In this document: positions 1-11,100 of the stretch, piece by piece
Numbering within the stretch: position 1 is the stretch's first letter
How the letters are laid out: every line of letters starts with the position of its first letter
Assembly (NCBI GenBank): GCA_017461385.1
Contig: JAFTXZ010000011.1
Location: forward strand, 1 to 64,000
DNA from: Clostridia bacterium
GTDB taxonomy: Bacteria; Bacillota; Clostridia; Oscillospirales; CAG-272
DNA length: 64,000 nt
Direction: 5' to 3'
Translations under genes and position numbers: made by a program
The notes under the pieces: generated by a model
Told to the model about the DNA's origin: nothing
Database searches by the model: none
What the model saw: only the letters and a program-made list of their open reading frames with translations

Positions 1-182
1 CTCACTTTGTTCCCGTGCATAAGTTCCACTAACGAAAACAAGTTTTCGAGTGTCACTTAATCCACCACCCGAGCGTCCCTTTGGCAGGGCGCAACCCTTT
101 TGTCGCTTTGCGACATTTCTGCACAAGGCACGCCACAAGGGTGACCTCACAGGGGAATCGCCTCAAGTGGAAGGCTGTTTTC
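1..182 (-). repeat. Interspersed repeat, copy 1 (cut by window edge)
   Basis: This stretch is nearly identical to 27257-27438. Read on the reverse strand it opens with a CCTTCCACTTGAGG word and contains small internal palindromes such as GTCGCAAAGCGAC and CGAAAACTTGTTTTCG. No open frame in it resembles a protein. Related shorter copies lie at 30121-30219 and 50311-50508. It is a non-coding interspersed element; the left end is outside the window. Confidence 0.8.
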
Positions 183-255
183 TGCGTTGCTTTTCCAGAG
201 GAAATTACCTAAAACAATCTGATTGAGAAGCTCGGCTTGCTTTTTTATATGTTCC

Positions 256-579
256 AATGTACCAAAAACGGTACATTGACACCCATTTATTGCAAAACAT
301 TGATGGATTCTACAAATCGTAGAGGAAAATTTTTGCAGTTTGACTACTTTGCGTTTACTTTTGTCTACTCTCAGTTGACACTGCGCAACTCTGCGTTTCC
401 TTTGCACAACTCTGCGTTTCTTTTTCAGAAGAAAATATCGTAAAACAATCTGATTGAGAAGCTCGGTTTGCTTTTTTCATATTCCAATGTACCAAAAATG
501 GTACATTGGAGCCACTTTTTTCAAACCTAAAGAAAGGGTTGAATCTTGCAAAAAGTCAATGTACCAAAAATGGTACATT
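256..579. repeat. Palindrome array A (3 copies)
   Basis: Three copies of a 22-nt palindrome, AATGTACC-N6-GGTACATT, lie at 256-277, 486-507 and 558-579; the last two are 72 nt apart. The stretch between them carries T-runs and short words (TTTGCGTTT, AACTCTGCGTTTC) that recur in the other repeat islands. On the reverse strand the third copy has an extended stem followed by five T and could work as a terminator. The whole 183-625 stretch is otherwise gene-free. Confidence 0.85.
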
Positions 580-625
580 GACAGCCCTTTTTTACAAAAC
601 TTATTGGAAAAATTTCCGTCATACA

Positions 626-654
626 TTGAAAAACGGGGGGTGGTATGGTATACT
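626..654 (+). promoter_or_regulatory. Promoter of the GH35 operon
   Basis: TTGAAA (626-631), a 17-nt spacer and TATACT (649-654), with TATGG just before the -10 box. It sits 32 nt upstream of the GH35 start codon at 686, which is preceded by an AAGGAG ribosome-binding site. Confidence 0.75.
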
Positions 655-685
655 AAATGTAAATACTAATCACAAGGAGAAAGCT

Positions 686-2428
686 ATGGATTTTAAGATT
701 GTTGGAAACCAATTTGTAAAGGACGGTGTGCCTACCAAAATTATATCAGGTGCCGTTCATTACTTTAGAAATATGCAGGGCACTTGGAGAGATATTTTCA
801 AGAAGCTTGTAGCACTAGGCTGTAACTGCGTTGAAACCTACTGCGCGTGGAATATGCACGAAAAGCAAGTAGGAGTGTTTGATTTTGAGGGAAATCTGGA
901 CATTGCTGAGTTTATAAAAATTGCAGGCGAGGAGGGTCTTATGGTCATCGTTCGACCAGGACCATATATCTGCTCCGAGTGGGAGTTTGGTGGACTTCCT
1001 TGGTGGCTTCAAACAATGGATGATATGGAAATCCGTTGCTGTAACGAAACCTACGTGCGCCACTTTGAAAATTATCTAAAGAACCTGTTCGACCAAATTC
1101 GCCCACTTCTTTTCACAAATGGTGGACCTATCATTATGCTTCAATGCGAAAATGAGTATGGCTACTACGGAGACGATAAGGTTTATCTGAACAAGCTTCG
1201 TGATATGTACAGGGACCTAGGCATTGACGTGCCACTATTCACCTCCGACGGCACAAGCGAAAACAACCTGCTTGATGGAACAATCAAGGGTTGTCTTGCA
1301 ACCCTTAACTTTGGCTCTCGCGTGGAGGAGAACTTTAAGGCTCATGACAAGCTTTTCCCAGATTCACCAAAAATGTGTATGGAGATGTGGTGTGGCTGGT
1401 TTGATGACTGGGGCTGTGGCTTCCACCACAAAACCTCGGCGCAGGATTATGCAAAGGTTGCTGACGATATGCTTCAAAAGGGTAGCTTTAATATGTATAT
1501 GTTCATTGGAGGCACTAACTTCGGTTTTACTAGTGGCGCAAACCACTATGAGAAGTTTAGACCGGACGTAACAAGCTACGACTATGACGCACCTCTTTCA
1601 GAGTGTGGTGATACAACTGAAAAGTATTTTGTTCTTCGTGACGTAATTAAAAAGTACGTAGATAAGGAGTTGCCTCCCGTTCCTGCTAACAGAGAGAAAA
1701 GAGGCTACGGAAGGATTACTCTTGATTCACAGGGTGGCTTCTTTGATAACCTTGATAATTTGTCAAGTCCAATTTTCTCAAACGTTCCAAAGTGTATGGA
1801 GCATTACGGACAGGGCTACGGCTACATAGCTTATACAACTACACTAAACAGAGATTACAAGGATACTCCGCTTCGCTTTGAGGATTTAGGAGATAGAGCA
1901 CAGGTTTACGTAAATCGTACACTCCAGGGCATAGTTTACGTAAATGACGACGAATTAAAGACCACAATCAATGCCCATGCTGGCGATACCTTAACAATCC
2001 TTGTTGAAAATATGGGTAGAGCAAACTTTGGTCCAAAAATGATGCGCAAAAAGGGAATTGCAGGCAGATTGCTCCTTGGCGACAATATAATTCACTTTAA
2101 CTGGCAGGTTTATCCATTGCCAATGGATAATCTTGATAAGGTTGTTTATGGCAACAACGTGACCGAACCAACAAGATTCTATAAGGGCACCCTTATGGTT
2201 GATAAGGTAGCTGATACCTTTATCCGCCTTGATGATTTTACAAAGGGCTTTATTTTGGTAAACGGCTTTAATATCGGTAGATATTGGGAAATAGGTCCAC
2301 AAAAGAACTACTATATTCCTGCATGTCTACTAAAAGAGGGCGAAAACGAAATCGTAATCTTTGAAAGCGACGGAGCAAAGGTTGATTGCCCAAGCGTTGA
2401 ATTCCTTGATAAGCCGGATTTAGGATAA
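686..2428 (+). CDS. Glycoside hydrolase family 35 beta-galactosidase
   Basis: This 580-aa cytoplasmic enzyme is predicted to release terminal beta-galactose from oligosaccharides. The N-terminal TIM barrel carries the GH35 signatures: HYFRN near residue 26, RPGPYICSEWEFGGLPWWL (about 90-108), the acid/base E157 in ENEYG and the likely nucleophile E233 in MCMEMW. C-terminal beta-domains include an NGFNIGRYW motif typical of the family. No signal peptide is seen. The start at 686 is chosen because AAGGAG precedes it and the promoter lies at 626-654; the frame remains open upstream but that part is repeat sequence. It is followed after 4 nt by the LRR gene, so the two are probably co-transcribed. 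Family assignment is firm; galactose specificity is inferred from the family. Confidence 0.9.
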   Translation: MDFKIVGNQFVKDGVPTKIISGAVHYFRNMQGTWRDIFKKLVALGCNCVETYCAWNMHEKQVGVFDFEGNLDIAEFIKIAGEEGLMVIVRPGPYICSEWEFGGLPWWLQTMDDMEIRCCNETYVRHFENYLKNLFDQIRPLLFTNGGPIIMLQCENEYGYYGDDKVYLNKLRDMYRDLGIDVPLFTSDGTSENNLLDGTIKGCLATLNFGSRVEENFKAHDKLFPDSPKMCMEMWCGWFDDWGCGFHHKTSAQDYAKVADDMLQKGSFNMYMFIGGTNFGFTSGANHYEKFRPDVTSYDYDAPLSECGDTTEKYFVLRDVIKKYVDKELPPVPANREKRGYGRITLDSQGGFFDNLDNLSSPIFSNVPKCMEHYGQGYGYIAYTTTLNRDYKDTPLRFEDLGDRAQVYVNRTLQGIVYVNDDELKTTINAHAGDTLTILVENMGRANFGPKMMRKKGIAGRLLLGDNIIHFNWQVYPLPMDNLDKVVYGNNVTEPTRFYKGTLMVDKVADTFIRLDDFTKGFILVNGFNIGRYWEIGPQKNYYIPACLLKEGENEIVIFESDGAKVDCPSVEFLDKPDLG

Positions 2429-2432
2429 GAAA

Positions 2433-3227
2433 ATGAATGATTTTATTGTAAGTGATAACGTGCTTTTGGAGTATAAGGGCACTGAAGAAATCGTAGAAAT
2501 TACAGATGGAATAAAGGCTATTGCTCAAAACGCCTTTAAGGACAACAAGCACATAAAAAGTGTAAAAATAGGCGAGAGCGTGTCTGAATTAGGCGAAAAT
2601 GCCTTTGAAAACTGCACTAACCTTGAGAGCGTAATATTTGAGGGAGACATAATAAGGCTTCCTTGGTGTTGCTTTAAGGGCTGTGAAAGCTTGAAAAGTG
2701 TAATTTTGCCAAGCCTTCTTAGGCGAGTTGGTGATATGTGCTTTAGTGAGTGTAAAGCTCTTGAGGAAATTCAGCTTCCCGATTCCATTACAAAGATTGA
2801 CTTTAACGCCTTTTCCTTTTCCGGACTAAAAAGGGTAAAGCTTCCTGAAAGCTTAACAACAATTCATACAGGTGCATTTTCCTTCTGCGATAACCTTTCA
2901 TATATTAAGCTTGGAAGTGGGTCAGATTGGGAAAACAGAAATATTCGCAAATGGAGTTGGGCGTTTGACAGAGAGCTTCTTCCTATAATTGCCCTTGATA
3001 ATCTATCAAGGAATAGCACCCTTGCAAGGGAAATCGTAAGAGAGCCAACAATTGCAACTGAAAGCCTGATAAAGCGAGGTCGCATAGACCTGCTTGATAA
3101 GCTCCTAGACTACGCAGGCAAAAGAATAACTCCAACCGAGCTTGACTTTATGCTAAAAAGAGCCCAAGACCTAAACAGCAACGAGGCAACTAAAATCCTG
3201 CTGGAGTACAAAAACAACCTTAAATAA
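2433..3227 (+). CDS. BspA-type leucine-rich repeat protein
   Basis: A 264-aa protein with about five LRR_5 (BspA/TpLRR) repeats in residues 20-165, of the form NAFxxCxxLxxVxLPxSLxxIGxxAF. A helical C-terminal tail (about 180-264, ALDNLSRNSTLAREIV onward) resembles ankyrin-like ends of similar clostridial proteins. There is no signal peptide or anchor, so it is probably intracellular, unlike classical secreted BspA adhesins. Its start codon lies 4 nt after the GH35 stop and it ends at a hairpin terminator, so it is the second gene of that operon. LRR_5 repeats usually mediate protein contacts; its partner is unknown. Confidence 0.8.
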   Translation: MNDFIVSDNVLLEYKGTEEIVEITDGIKAIAQNAFKDNKHIKSVKIGESVSELGENAFENCTNLESVIFEGDIIRLPWCCFKGCESLKSVILPSLLRRVGDMCFSECKALEEIQLPDSITKIDFNAFSFSGLKRVKLPESLTTIHTGAFSFCDNLSYIKLGSGSDWENRNIRKWSWAFDRELLPIIALDNLSRNSTLAREIVREPTIATESLIKRGRIDLLDKLLDYAGKRITPTELDFMLKRAQDLNSNEATKILLEYKNNLK

Positions 3228-3229
3228 AC

Positions 3230-3260
3230 AAAAAGCCGACACATAGTCGGCTTTTTTTTA
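3230..3260 (+). terminator. Terminator of the GH35-LRR operon
   Basis: The stem AGCCGAC/GTCGGCT (3234-3252) is followed by eight T. It lies between two convergent operons and overlaps the stop codon of the opposite gene. Confidence 0.85.
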
Positions 3261-3821
3261 ATATCCATAGGGTACAGTCAAATCAATGGGGAAGGGCTTG
3301 CCCTGCCTTTTGTAAACGCAGGTTTCGCTACCACGTATTAGATACTCCGTAACCTTTTCTCTCTCCTTAAGAATTAAGGACGGGTTCTTGTTAATCGCAT
3401 CACGGACACGCCCATAGCTATCAACGTAATAGCCACCACTGTAGCCCTTGTTGAAAACTAAATCAGGCTCCAAGCCAAATAGCTTAAACGGCTCAGGGCT
3501 GTAAAACCCAAAAAATTCCGTGCTATAGGTAATGGCAAGTCTTTCAAATTTCACCTCAAGGGTAAAAATCTCAAGCCTTTGCCCAACTATAATTGAAGTG
3601 GTAAGCTCCTCGCTATTTGAAAGGGACTGATATGAAATCCAGTTGGGACCACCCCTGTATGCGTCCTCAAAATATTCTTGCCTTTTCTTTAATCTGTTCT
3701 CAAAAGCTCGAAGAGTAGACGATGAGGCAAAGCTATTAAGACGTTGCACCTTGAGCCTTATATGATTTATCTGTGCAATTCTTTTGTTAAGGTCGTCCTT
3801 TAATCGTTCAGCTCTTGTCAT
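3258..3821 (-). CDS. Hypothetical protein, last gene of a three-gene cluster
   Basis: I do not recognise this 187-aa protein. The first 75 residues are charged and helical (LKDDLNKRIAQINHIRLKV), suggesting a coiled coil; the rest is mixed with many aromatic residues (EFFGFYSPEPFKLFGL). There is no signal peptide or membrane segment. A ribosome-binding site (TGGAG) precedes the start, which lies 12 nt after the stop of the AAA+-like gene. The three genes 4987 to 3258 are probably translated from one transcript and may act together. Confidence 0.6.
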   Translation of the reverse strand: MTRAERLKDDLNKRIAQINHIRLKVQRLNSFASSSTLRAFENRLKKRQEYFEDAYRGGPNWISYQSLSNSEELTTSIIVGQRLEIFTLEVKFERLAITYSTEFFGFYSPEPFKLFGLEPDLVFNKGYSGGYYVDSYGRVRDAINKNPSLILKEREKVTEYLIRGSETCVYKRQGKPFPIDLTVPYGY

Positions 3822-3833
3822 AAAATCTCCAAA

Positions 3834-4379
3834 TTATTCCTCAAATTTGCTTATGTAGTAAAAGCAGTTCTTTGAATCGGAATTTATTAGCCTTGAAAGT
3901 CCACCGTGCCCCATATCGCCAACTGTGGCTATGGTAAACATAATCTCATCAAGATGTGAATAGCCAGCAACCGCGCTTTTATCAATTACAATACGTTCAT
4001 TTACCAGCTTTAGTAGATAGTACGCTTGTGCGGAGTCGTACTGGTGAAAATCCTCAAGAAACAAAACGGTATGCTTTTTATTCAGAGCATCAATTTCTTC
4101 CTTAGTGGGGGCTATAAAGGAGTCGTCAATATGGTCAATGGTTAATCTTTCCCTGTTTATTGTAATCTCTCCACCGCTTGGAGTAACTACAAATAAATTA
4201 AGATTATTTTCCTTAGCCCATTCCTTTACTAGCTGATTCATTTTTTCAGTGCCACGCTTGTTGCTAAATAGCACGTTTGGCGCGCTTATATTTTTGTAGG
4301 CTGAAAGACGTGGGGTACGACCAATTTCCAGAATTTCATCAAGGGCAGTGTCTAAAATTTCGTAAATTTTCTCTTTCAT
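3834..4379 (-). CDS. AAA+-like protein with degenerate P-loop
   Basis: This 181-aa protein reads like the core of a MoxR/AAA+ ATPase. PNVLFSNKRGTEKMNQLVKE (about 34-53) sits where a Walker A loop is expected but lacks the GxxGxGKT consensus and its key lysine. HTVLFLEDF (about 103-111) resembles Walker B with acidic residues, and EIMFTIATV (about 145-153) resembles sensor 1. There is no C-terminal lid domain and the protein is about half the normal length. I infer a pseudo-ATPase or nucleotide-independent scaffold. The neighbours upstream and downstream (8 and 12 nt away) are of unknown function. An unrelated fold is possible; structure prediction would decide. Confidence 0.5.
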   Translation of the reverse strand: MKEKIYEILDTALDEILEIGRTPRLSAYKNISAPNVLFSNKRGTEKMNQLVKEWAKENNLNLFVVTPSGGEITINRERLTIDHIDDSFIAPTKEEIDALNKKHTVLFLEDFHQYDSAQAYYLLKLVNERIVIDKSAVAGYSHLDEIMFTIATVGDMGHGGLSRLINSDSKNCFYYISKFEE

Positions 4380-4387
4380 AGAACACC

Positions 4388-4987
4388 TTAAACCTTTTTT
4401 AATGTGGTGTAGCCCTTGTCCTTAATCTCGGCTACAAATTGGTTTAGCTCCAGCACACCTAGGTGATTGCCCTCAAGGTTCAATTCGTTGCCATCACGCA
4501 AGGTCTTGTTAAGATTAAGGTGTAGCTTATCCTTATGATTAACAAGCTCAATTTCCACAACGCCCACGATTTCACCATCTGGGTAGTGCATATACGAGGT
4601 AGAGAAGTAAGAATCCCATTTGTCAAGCTCTTGTCCAATGGAATCCAAAAGCTCGAAGTATTTCTTAGAAGCAGAAAGAGGCAGGGACTTATCCCTTTCA
4701 AAGCGATAAAGAGAAGCAACGTTCTGCGCAATTTCAAGAAGCAAAAGCTCTTTTTTGGAAACAGGTAAAATAGTAATAACAGGCTCAAATAAGTAGGAAT
4801 AAGCGCGACCCCAAAGCTCTAGCTGAATAGAGTCGATTTTCCCCTCACTGTAAGCATCAATAAATGAAAGTATGGTGTTCAGGGAATAGGCGCCTCTATC
4901 CCTTTCAACGAGTCCGGCGTTTATCTTGCCCAAAATCTCGTTTAATTCCCCAATGCTAAGTCCGATTTTGCAAATTTTTTCCTTCAT
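4388..4987 (-). CDS. Hypothetical protein, first gene of a three-gene cluster
   Basis: I do not recognise this 199-aa protein. Its first half is helical and acidic (GLSIGELNEILGKINAGLVERDRG; FIDAYSEGK), the second half has alternating strand-like segments ending in HLGVLELNQFVAEIKDKGYTTL. No signal peptide or membrane segment is present. The start is supported by AGGAGGG 6 nt upstream. It heads the cluster running to 3258; no clear promoter consensus is visible in the short gap to the giant gene's terminator. Confidence 0.6.
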   Translation of the reverse strand: MKEKICKIGLSIGELNEILGKINAGLVERDRGAYSLNTILSFIDAYSEGKIDSIQLELWGRAYSYLFEPVITILPVSKKELLLLEIAQNVASLYRFERDKSLPLSASKKYFELLDSIGQELDKWDSYFSTSYMHYPDGEIVGVVEIELVNHKDKLHLNLNKTLRDGNELNLEGNHLGVLELNQFVAEIKDKGYTTLKKV

Positions 4988-5055
4988 AAAACCCTCCTAG
5001 ATGAAGCTACTATTCTTATTATAAATCCTTTACTCTCAAAAATCAAGAAAAAAGA

Positions 5056-5102
5056 GAAAGAGAGGACAAATCGGTTTATAGCCGAAATGTCCTCTCTTTT
5101 TT
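5056..5102 (-). terminator. Terminator after the giant secreted protein
   Basis: A 10-bp stem, AGAGAGGACA/TGTCCTCTCT, contains an inner TCGG/CCGA stem and is flanked by A- and T-rich runs on both sides. It can stop transcription leaving the giant gene and possibly in the other direction. Confidence 0.7.
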
Positions 5103-5107
5103 ATTTA

Positions 5108-8100
5108 TTATTCCTGAGCGTTAGCCAGCTCCTCAAGAGCGTGGCTTAGATAATCTGCGATATATCTATGACCAGCTGAGTTAGGATGCAAGCCATCAGG
5201 CATGTAATATTCTCTCGTTTCCTCGGCACTTGGGTCAAGGTCAAGGTCTTCAAAGAGATTAATTACGTCAACGGAGTAAATATCACATATCTCAACTATT
5301 GCATTTACGTAGTCCTCAAGAGTACAGCCAACACCATTTACCTGTGTATCGTCAGTGAAATCAACACCGGTTTGTGAGTTAGTGCCAAAGCCGTATCTGT
5401 GGAGAGGAGTGATAAATACAAGCTTAGAGCTTGGATATTTCTCAAGCAGTGCAGGGATAATTGTGTTAAGAGCTTCCTTGAAGTCCTCCAACGGAGTATC
5501 GTGACCGTAGTCGTTAGTACCCATAAAGATAGTAATTAAGTCTGCCTCTGGAATTTGCTCGTAACGATTGATAAGTGGGTCGTATTCATTGCCATAGCCA
5601 CTGGAATTACTAATACAGCTTCCAGCAACGCCCATGCCAGTGGTTTCCTTTAGCTTAAGAACCTCACCAAGGATTTCCCAATAGGTTTTTCCCTCGCAGC
5701 CAACACCCTCGGTAATGCTATCACCAACGAATATAGCAGTCTTATCCTGCCATGGACCCTTAGCCTGAATAGCCTCGCTTGCAACGAAGTATTCAGAGAA
5801 TAGAAGTCCACTGGCATCGCTTGTAATCATAACCATATCGTTTGCAATTTCCTCAGGTGTACGTACGTCATTAAAGATGCTAGCAGAGAAAATCTCACCC
5901 TTGAATGGCTGTGTTGAAATTCTCTTATCAGTACCAACGTAGAAATAAGAGTTATCAAATGGAACTGCCTTGTCAAGCGCAATTGACTCAACAAGCTTGC
6001 CATTTACATAAAGTGAAGCAGTTAAGTCCTTAATTGTAAAGGTCAGATGTACCGCCTCATTTGAACGAATATCTACGTTGAACAGGTAAGAGTAGCTTAC
6101 ACCAGCTATCTTGTACCATAGACGAGGTGCACCGTTTGTGTAAATCTCAAGATTCATCTTGTTGCTTGAGGTGCCGTCGTAGTTACCAAGAATTACGCCA
6201 CCTCTGTCATTCCAATCAGGAGATAGCTTAACAAGAAGCTCAAAGGTCATAGGAGTAGAGCCTAGCTTATCCTTAATAATGTAGTAGCTACCGTCCTTTA
6301 GTGAGCTGTCTGTGTTAGTGTAGTCATTGCTGATTGTACCATCAGACTCATAAGGAATACTGCAAATTTCAAATACCTTGCCACAGGCTCTACAAATTAG
6401 CTTGCCTTGACCCTCGGAGTCCTTGGTAGGCTCGGTAATTACCTCAAACACTGTGTCGTGGAATTTCCTTTCGTCAAGAATAGCTTCTTCAAAATATGCA
6501 CTTGAAAGAAGTAATCCAGCCTCATTATCAATTGCAATCATATCCTGCGCAATCTGCTCAGCGCTTCTTGCGTGATCAAAGAGGTTAACGGAGTAAATTG
6601 TTCCCTTGAAGTATTGAGCATTGCCAGGTCTGAAATCACCACCAATATGGTAGCCACTTGTTGATACAGGCAATGGAAGTGCAAGAGTCTTAACCTCTAC
6701 AAGCTCGCCGTTTAGGTATAGAGAAGCCTCCTTGCCATTTACACTAAGTGCAATATGAACAGGCTCATCGGAGCGAACGTCGGTGTCAAACTTACAGTCG
6801 ATTGTAGTTGTGCCGTTTACGAAGTAAAGCCTTAGCTTGCCCTCTTTGAACACCTCAAAGCTTACAATTGGCTTGCTCTTAAAGTTATTGCTAAGGATAA
6901 TACCTCCACGACCCTCGTAATCCTTGTCAAGCTGAATAATAGCCTCAAAGGTTAAAGGAGTCTTGCCTAGATCACAGCTTGTGCCACCGATCTTGCTTTC
7001 GTCAAATTCTTGACCTGCAAAATCCTTAGTAAATCCATTTTCAGTTAGGTAAGTAGAGTATAAAAGTCCCTCTGTACCATTCTTCACAAGGAGAATATCG
7101 CTCTTGATTTCCTCCTCTGTTCTTACGTCTTCAAATAGGTGTAGTGAGTAAATCTTACCCTTGAAGTACTGCTCGTTATTCAAGCGATAATCACCACCAA
7201 GGGCAAAGCCGTCTGTAATTTCGGGCAATGCCATAGTGAGAGTAGTCGACTCAGCAAGCTCACCGTTGATATAAAGCGAAGCAGTAAGGCCATCAATTGT
7301 CAGTGCCAAATTAATTGGCTTATCGGAGCGAATGTCGGTTGTAAAGGTATAGCTGTATCTTGTGCCATTTACTATATAGAATAGTCTTAGCATACCGCCG
7401 GCTAGAACCTCTAGATTAATTGTATCAATTGAGCCATCTGTGTAGTTGCCAATAATTACACCGGCACGATCAGCATAGCTTGTAGGAAGCATAATCGTTG
7501 CTTCGATTGTCTTAAATGGCTTTTCTAGCTTTTCAATTGAGTTGATTTTGTTGGAATCAAAGAAGGAGCCAGATACGGTAGTGCCACTTACAAAGGAAAT
7601 GCCCTCACTCTTTCCAAAGTATTCTACACAAAGAACGTCAGGGGCAGAGGCTGAAACAAAGTCCTTATCAAGAAGAATTTCCTCGTTTGTTCTTACGTCA
7701 CTAAACATACAAACTGAGAATATCTTGCCCATAAACACCTGCTTGCCCTCACGATTATCTCCACCTATCATAAAGCTTCTATCAATAGAAGGCATTGGCA
7801 TTATCACGTCAACGCTTTCTGTGAGCGCGCCATTAACGTAGAGTGAGGCAGTATAGCCGTCAATCGTTACTGCAATATGGACAGGGTCCTTGGAACGAAT
7901 GTCCTTGGAGAATACCACGTCAGTTCTTATACCGTTAGTAATGTAGAATAGTCTTACCTTGCCACCGGTATATATTTCTAGGTTGATTGCATTTTCATCA
8001 TCCATTGATGAGTAGTTACCAACAATTACACCACCACGGGCAAAAATGCTTGGGTCAAGCTGAATTGTAGCCTCAATAGTAAGTGGTGCTTTATTTACTG

Positions 8101-11100
8101 AAACAGGTATGGTTGTGCTTTCTGTAAAGCCTGAGCCTGTGTTATTATCAGGCAAAATTGAGCTACCTGAGAATACTGTTTCCTGTGATTCAATTAGCTT
8201 GTCGCAAACGGTACAAAGCTTGTACTTAATACCATTTTCAGCGGGAGTAGCAGGCTTTTGTGTAATCCACTCACTGCCAAAGTGAAGGGTTTTTGTAACA
8301 ACCTGGTTGCCACAGCACTTGCATTCCTTATAAATGTAGCCGTGCTGATCCTTAGTAGGCTCAACTCTTTGCTCTTTGCCAAAGTCGTGCTCAACCATTT
8401 GTCCGTTTGTTGAGTACTTAGCAACGATAGAGAACACGCTGTTTTCCGAGCATGTCGTTTCCTTAATAACTAGTGCAGAGTTAGATTGGAAGTACATAGA
8501 GCCTGAGTGCAGATTAAGGGAATTGAGAAGTGAAACGTAGTAGCGTTGACCATTCTTAACATAGGAGAACTGTAGGTCCTTATTATGAATAGCGCCAAGA
8601 GGCCACTCGTTAATAGACTTAAAGCCAATATCAACGCCAAGTACTAGATCGTCAAAGGTAGTTGGGTCAAAGGATTCCATATTAGCATAAATCTTGTTCT
8701 TAGGATTTTTATTCTTGTGGAATGCATCAATAAGCATTTGCTCCAGCTGTTGACCTAATGGGAACTTACCGCTATATTCAGCGGCATTCCAGGTGAACAC
8801 AATATAATCCTCGGATTCATAAAGCTCTCTCATGTATTTAGAGTAAGGATTGTAAACCTCGCTCCAGGAGAGAACGTCACCGCCAAATGGTGTAAAGTAA
8901 AGCTCGAACACGTCATCGCTTTCAGTACCGATATAAACTATCTTTTCGCTATCTGCAATTTCGTTGCCACGACCTGCAAGAATCAAGTCAATTTGTCTTG
9001 TAGATTCCTCATTCATATAGTTTTGGAACTCAAGGATTTCCTCCTGACCCTTTAGTGTAGGCATAAGTCTTAAGTAGTTTACAGAAACCTGATAAAGCTC
9101 CTTGTGGTCTGAAACTATTGTAGCTGTTTGAAGCTTCCAGTTAGCATTGTAGCCACCTGCATAGATTCCGTCAAGGTTGGAGCTTGATGTCCAAACTGCG
9201 TTCTTGTGAACAACGCCGTCCTTGTCAAGATAGTGTGAAACTGCACAGAGCTTAGTGTGCATCATATCGCTACCACCCTTTTTGCCCTCACTAAGAGTCC
9301 AGTCAAAGTAAGTGAAGTCAAGGAAGTCGGAAATCTTCTTGTCAGGCTGATACTCAGGATCACAGGGGTCGTTCATATATGTGTTGAAGTATTCAACAAC
9401 GGTTGAAGGAATTTTTGATGAATAGGTAATTGGATAAGCGTCTCTGTGGGAAAGAACGTTTACGTGAATACCCATCTTTGCACAGGATAGAAGCAAATAA
9501 GATACTCTTACAAAGCCAAATTCATCGTATTGCTCATTAACAAGCTGTCTTGTGTAGCCGAAGTATCTGCTATCACGATTAATATTGACTGCTGTTTGAA
9601 CGGAGAAGCGATAGGAGGAAATGTCAACGTAAACCTCCTCCTCGGGGAATGCTTTCTTATAAAGCATAGCCTGATAAATCATAAGCGCCTCACCAACGGT
9701 CATGTTGTGAGCAGTCGAATATTTTGGATATACGAAGGTATCAACGGTTACTGTTTCTCCGTTGATATTTTCAAATACCGTTTCCCCACGAGACATAAAG
9801 TTAGAGGAATTGTCAAGATGTGGGAATTTGTCGTAGGTTGCGTTAATAAAGCCGTCGCTTGAATTTATAGCTAGGTTAAATACGTCATTTACGGATACAG
9901 GCTCCTTAATGGTGTAGGTTTTCTCTGTGCTTGTAGCTGACTTAAAGGTAGGTACAGCTGGAGCCTTAAGAGTTACCTCGTTTACAGTAAGGAGATTATC
10001 AATAGCGTCCTGCCAGTATTCGTCTGTGATTGTTGTATCCAGATCAACGAATTTAGACTTGTCTATATTAAGAACCGCGTTCTTGGTATTACCCCAAATA
10101 ATTGAGCCACCGTCGAGGGAGGTATTGCCTGAAACCGTCGCACCTGCCAAATTAACCACAGTAGATGCAGCAGTTTCATACATAAAGCCACCCTTTGTAG
10201 CGCTATTGCTCTTAGCAATAACATTGTAAAGGTTAGCTATACTCTTACCAGAAACGTAAAGCGCACCACCGGTGCCCTGTGCCTCGTTATTCTCAAAGCT
10301 ACAGCCATTTACTGTAACCTCAGTGCCAAAGGTGTAGATAAACATACCTGCACCGTTTTCAGTAGTTGTATTACCAATAAAATCACTTGAATAAACAGAT
10401 GCAGTAGCACCCTCGTATAGGTAAACGCCGGCACCCATATTGGAGGAGTTATTTCTTATGGTGCTACCGTACATTGTAAGCGCACCAAAGGTATTGTAAA
10501 GGAAGCCACCGTTTGATCTTGCCGTATTTCTTGAGGCAACTATGTTGTTAAGTGTAGCCTCAGCTCCTAAGTTCAGCTGAATAGCGCCACCTGTACCACG
10601 GCTTTCGTTTCTTGTGAATATAACACCATCTGCCACAAGGCTTGATGTGTACATACAAATTGCACCACCTAAGGAGTCGGTTGAGCTTGCTTTGTTAGAA
10701 ACAAAGCTTGAACGCTCAATTCGTGCAGATACGCCACCTGTTAAATTGATAGCGCCACCGTCGTTTTTAGCAGTGTTAGATGCAAAATCCGTATCGTAAA
10801 TACCAAGATTTTGTGCTGTATCACCCTCAATTGCACGCTTGGTTGCGTAAATTGCGCCACCGCTACCATTTGAGTTGTTTTCCTTAATAGTTGAGTTGTA
10901 AATATTAACCTGTGAGTTGCAATCAATACTACTGCTGTAGGATATGTAGATTGCACCGGCATTTTTTGCTGAATAGTTTTTATCAATTGTTGAGGACTCA
11001 ATCGTTAGCTTAGCGCTTCTTACAGAAATTGCACCACCATAAGAGCCGGAGGAGTTTTCTGAAAGAGTAGAATTGTAAAGCGAAACGTTGCTTTCAGCTA

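Noticed and set aside
256-579. CRISPR array suggested by evenly spaced 22-nt repeats
   Set aside because: Only three copies per site, spacers share words with one another (in array C they are nearly identical), repeats are full palindromes and no cas genes are present.
506-685. N-terminal extension of the GH35 gene
   Set aside because: The in-frame upstream codons translate palindrome and promoter sequence; the true start at 686 has AAGGAG.
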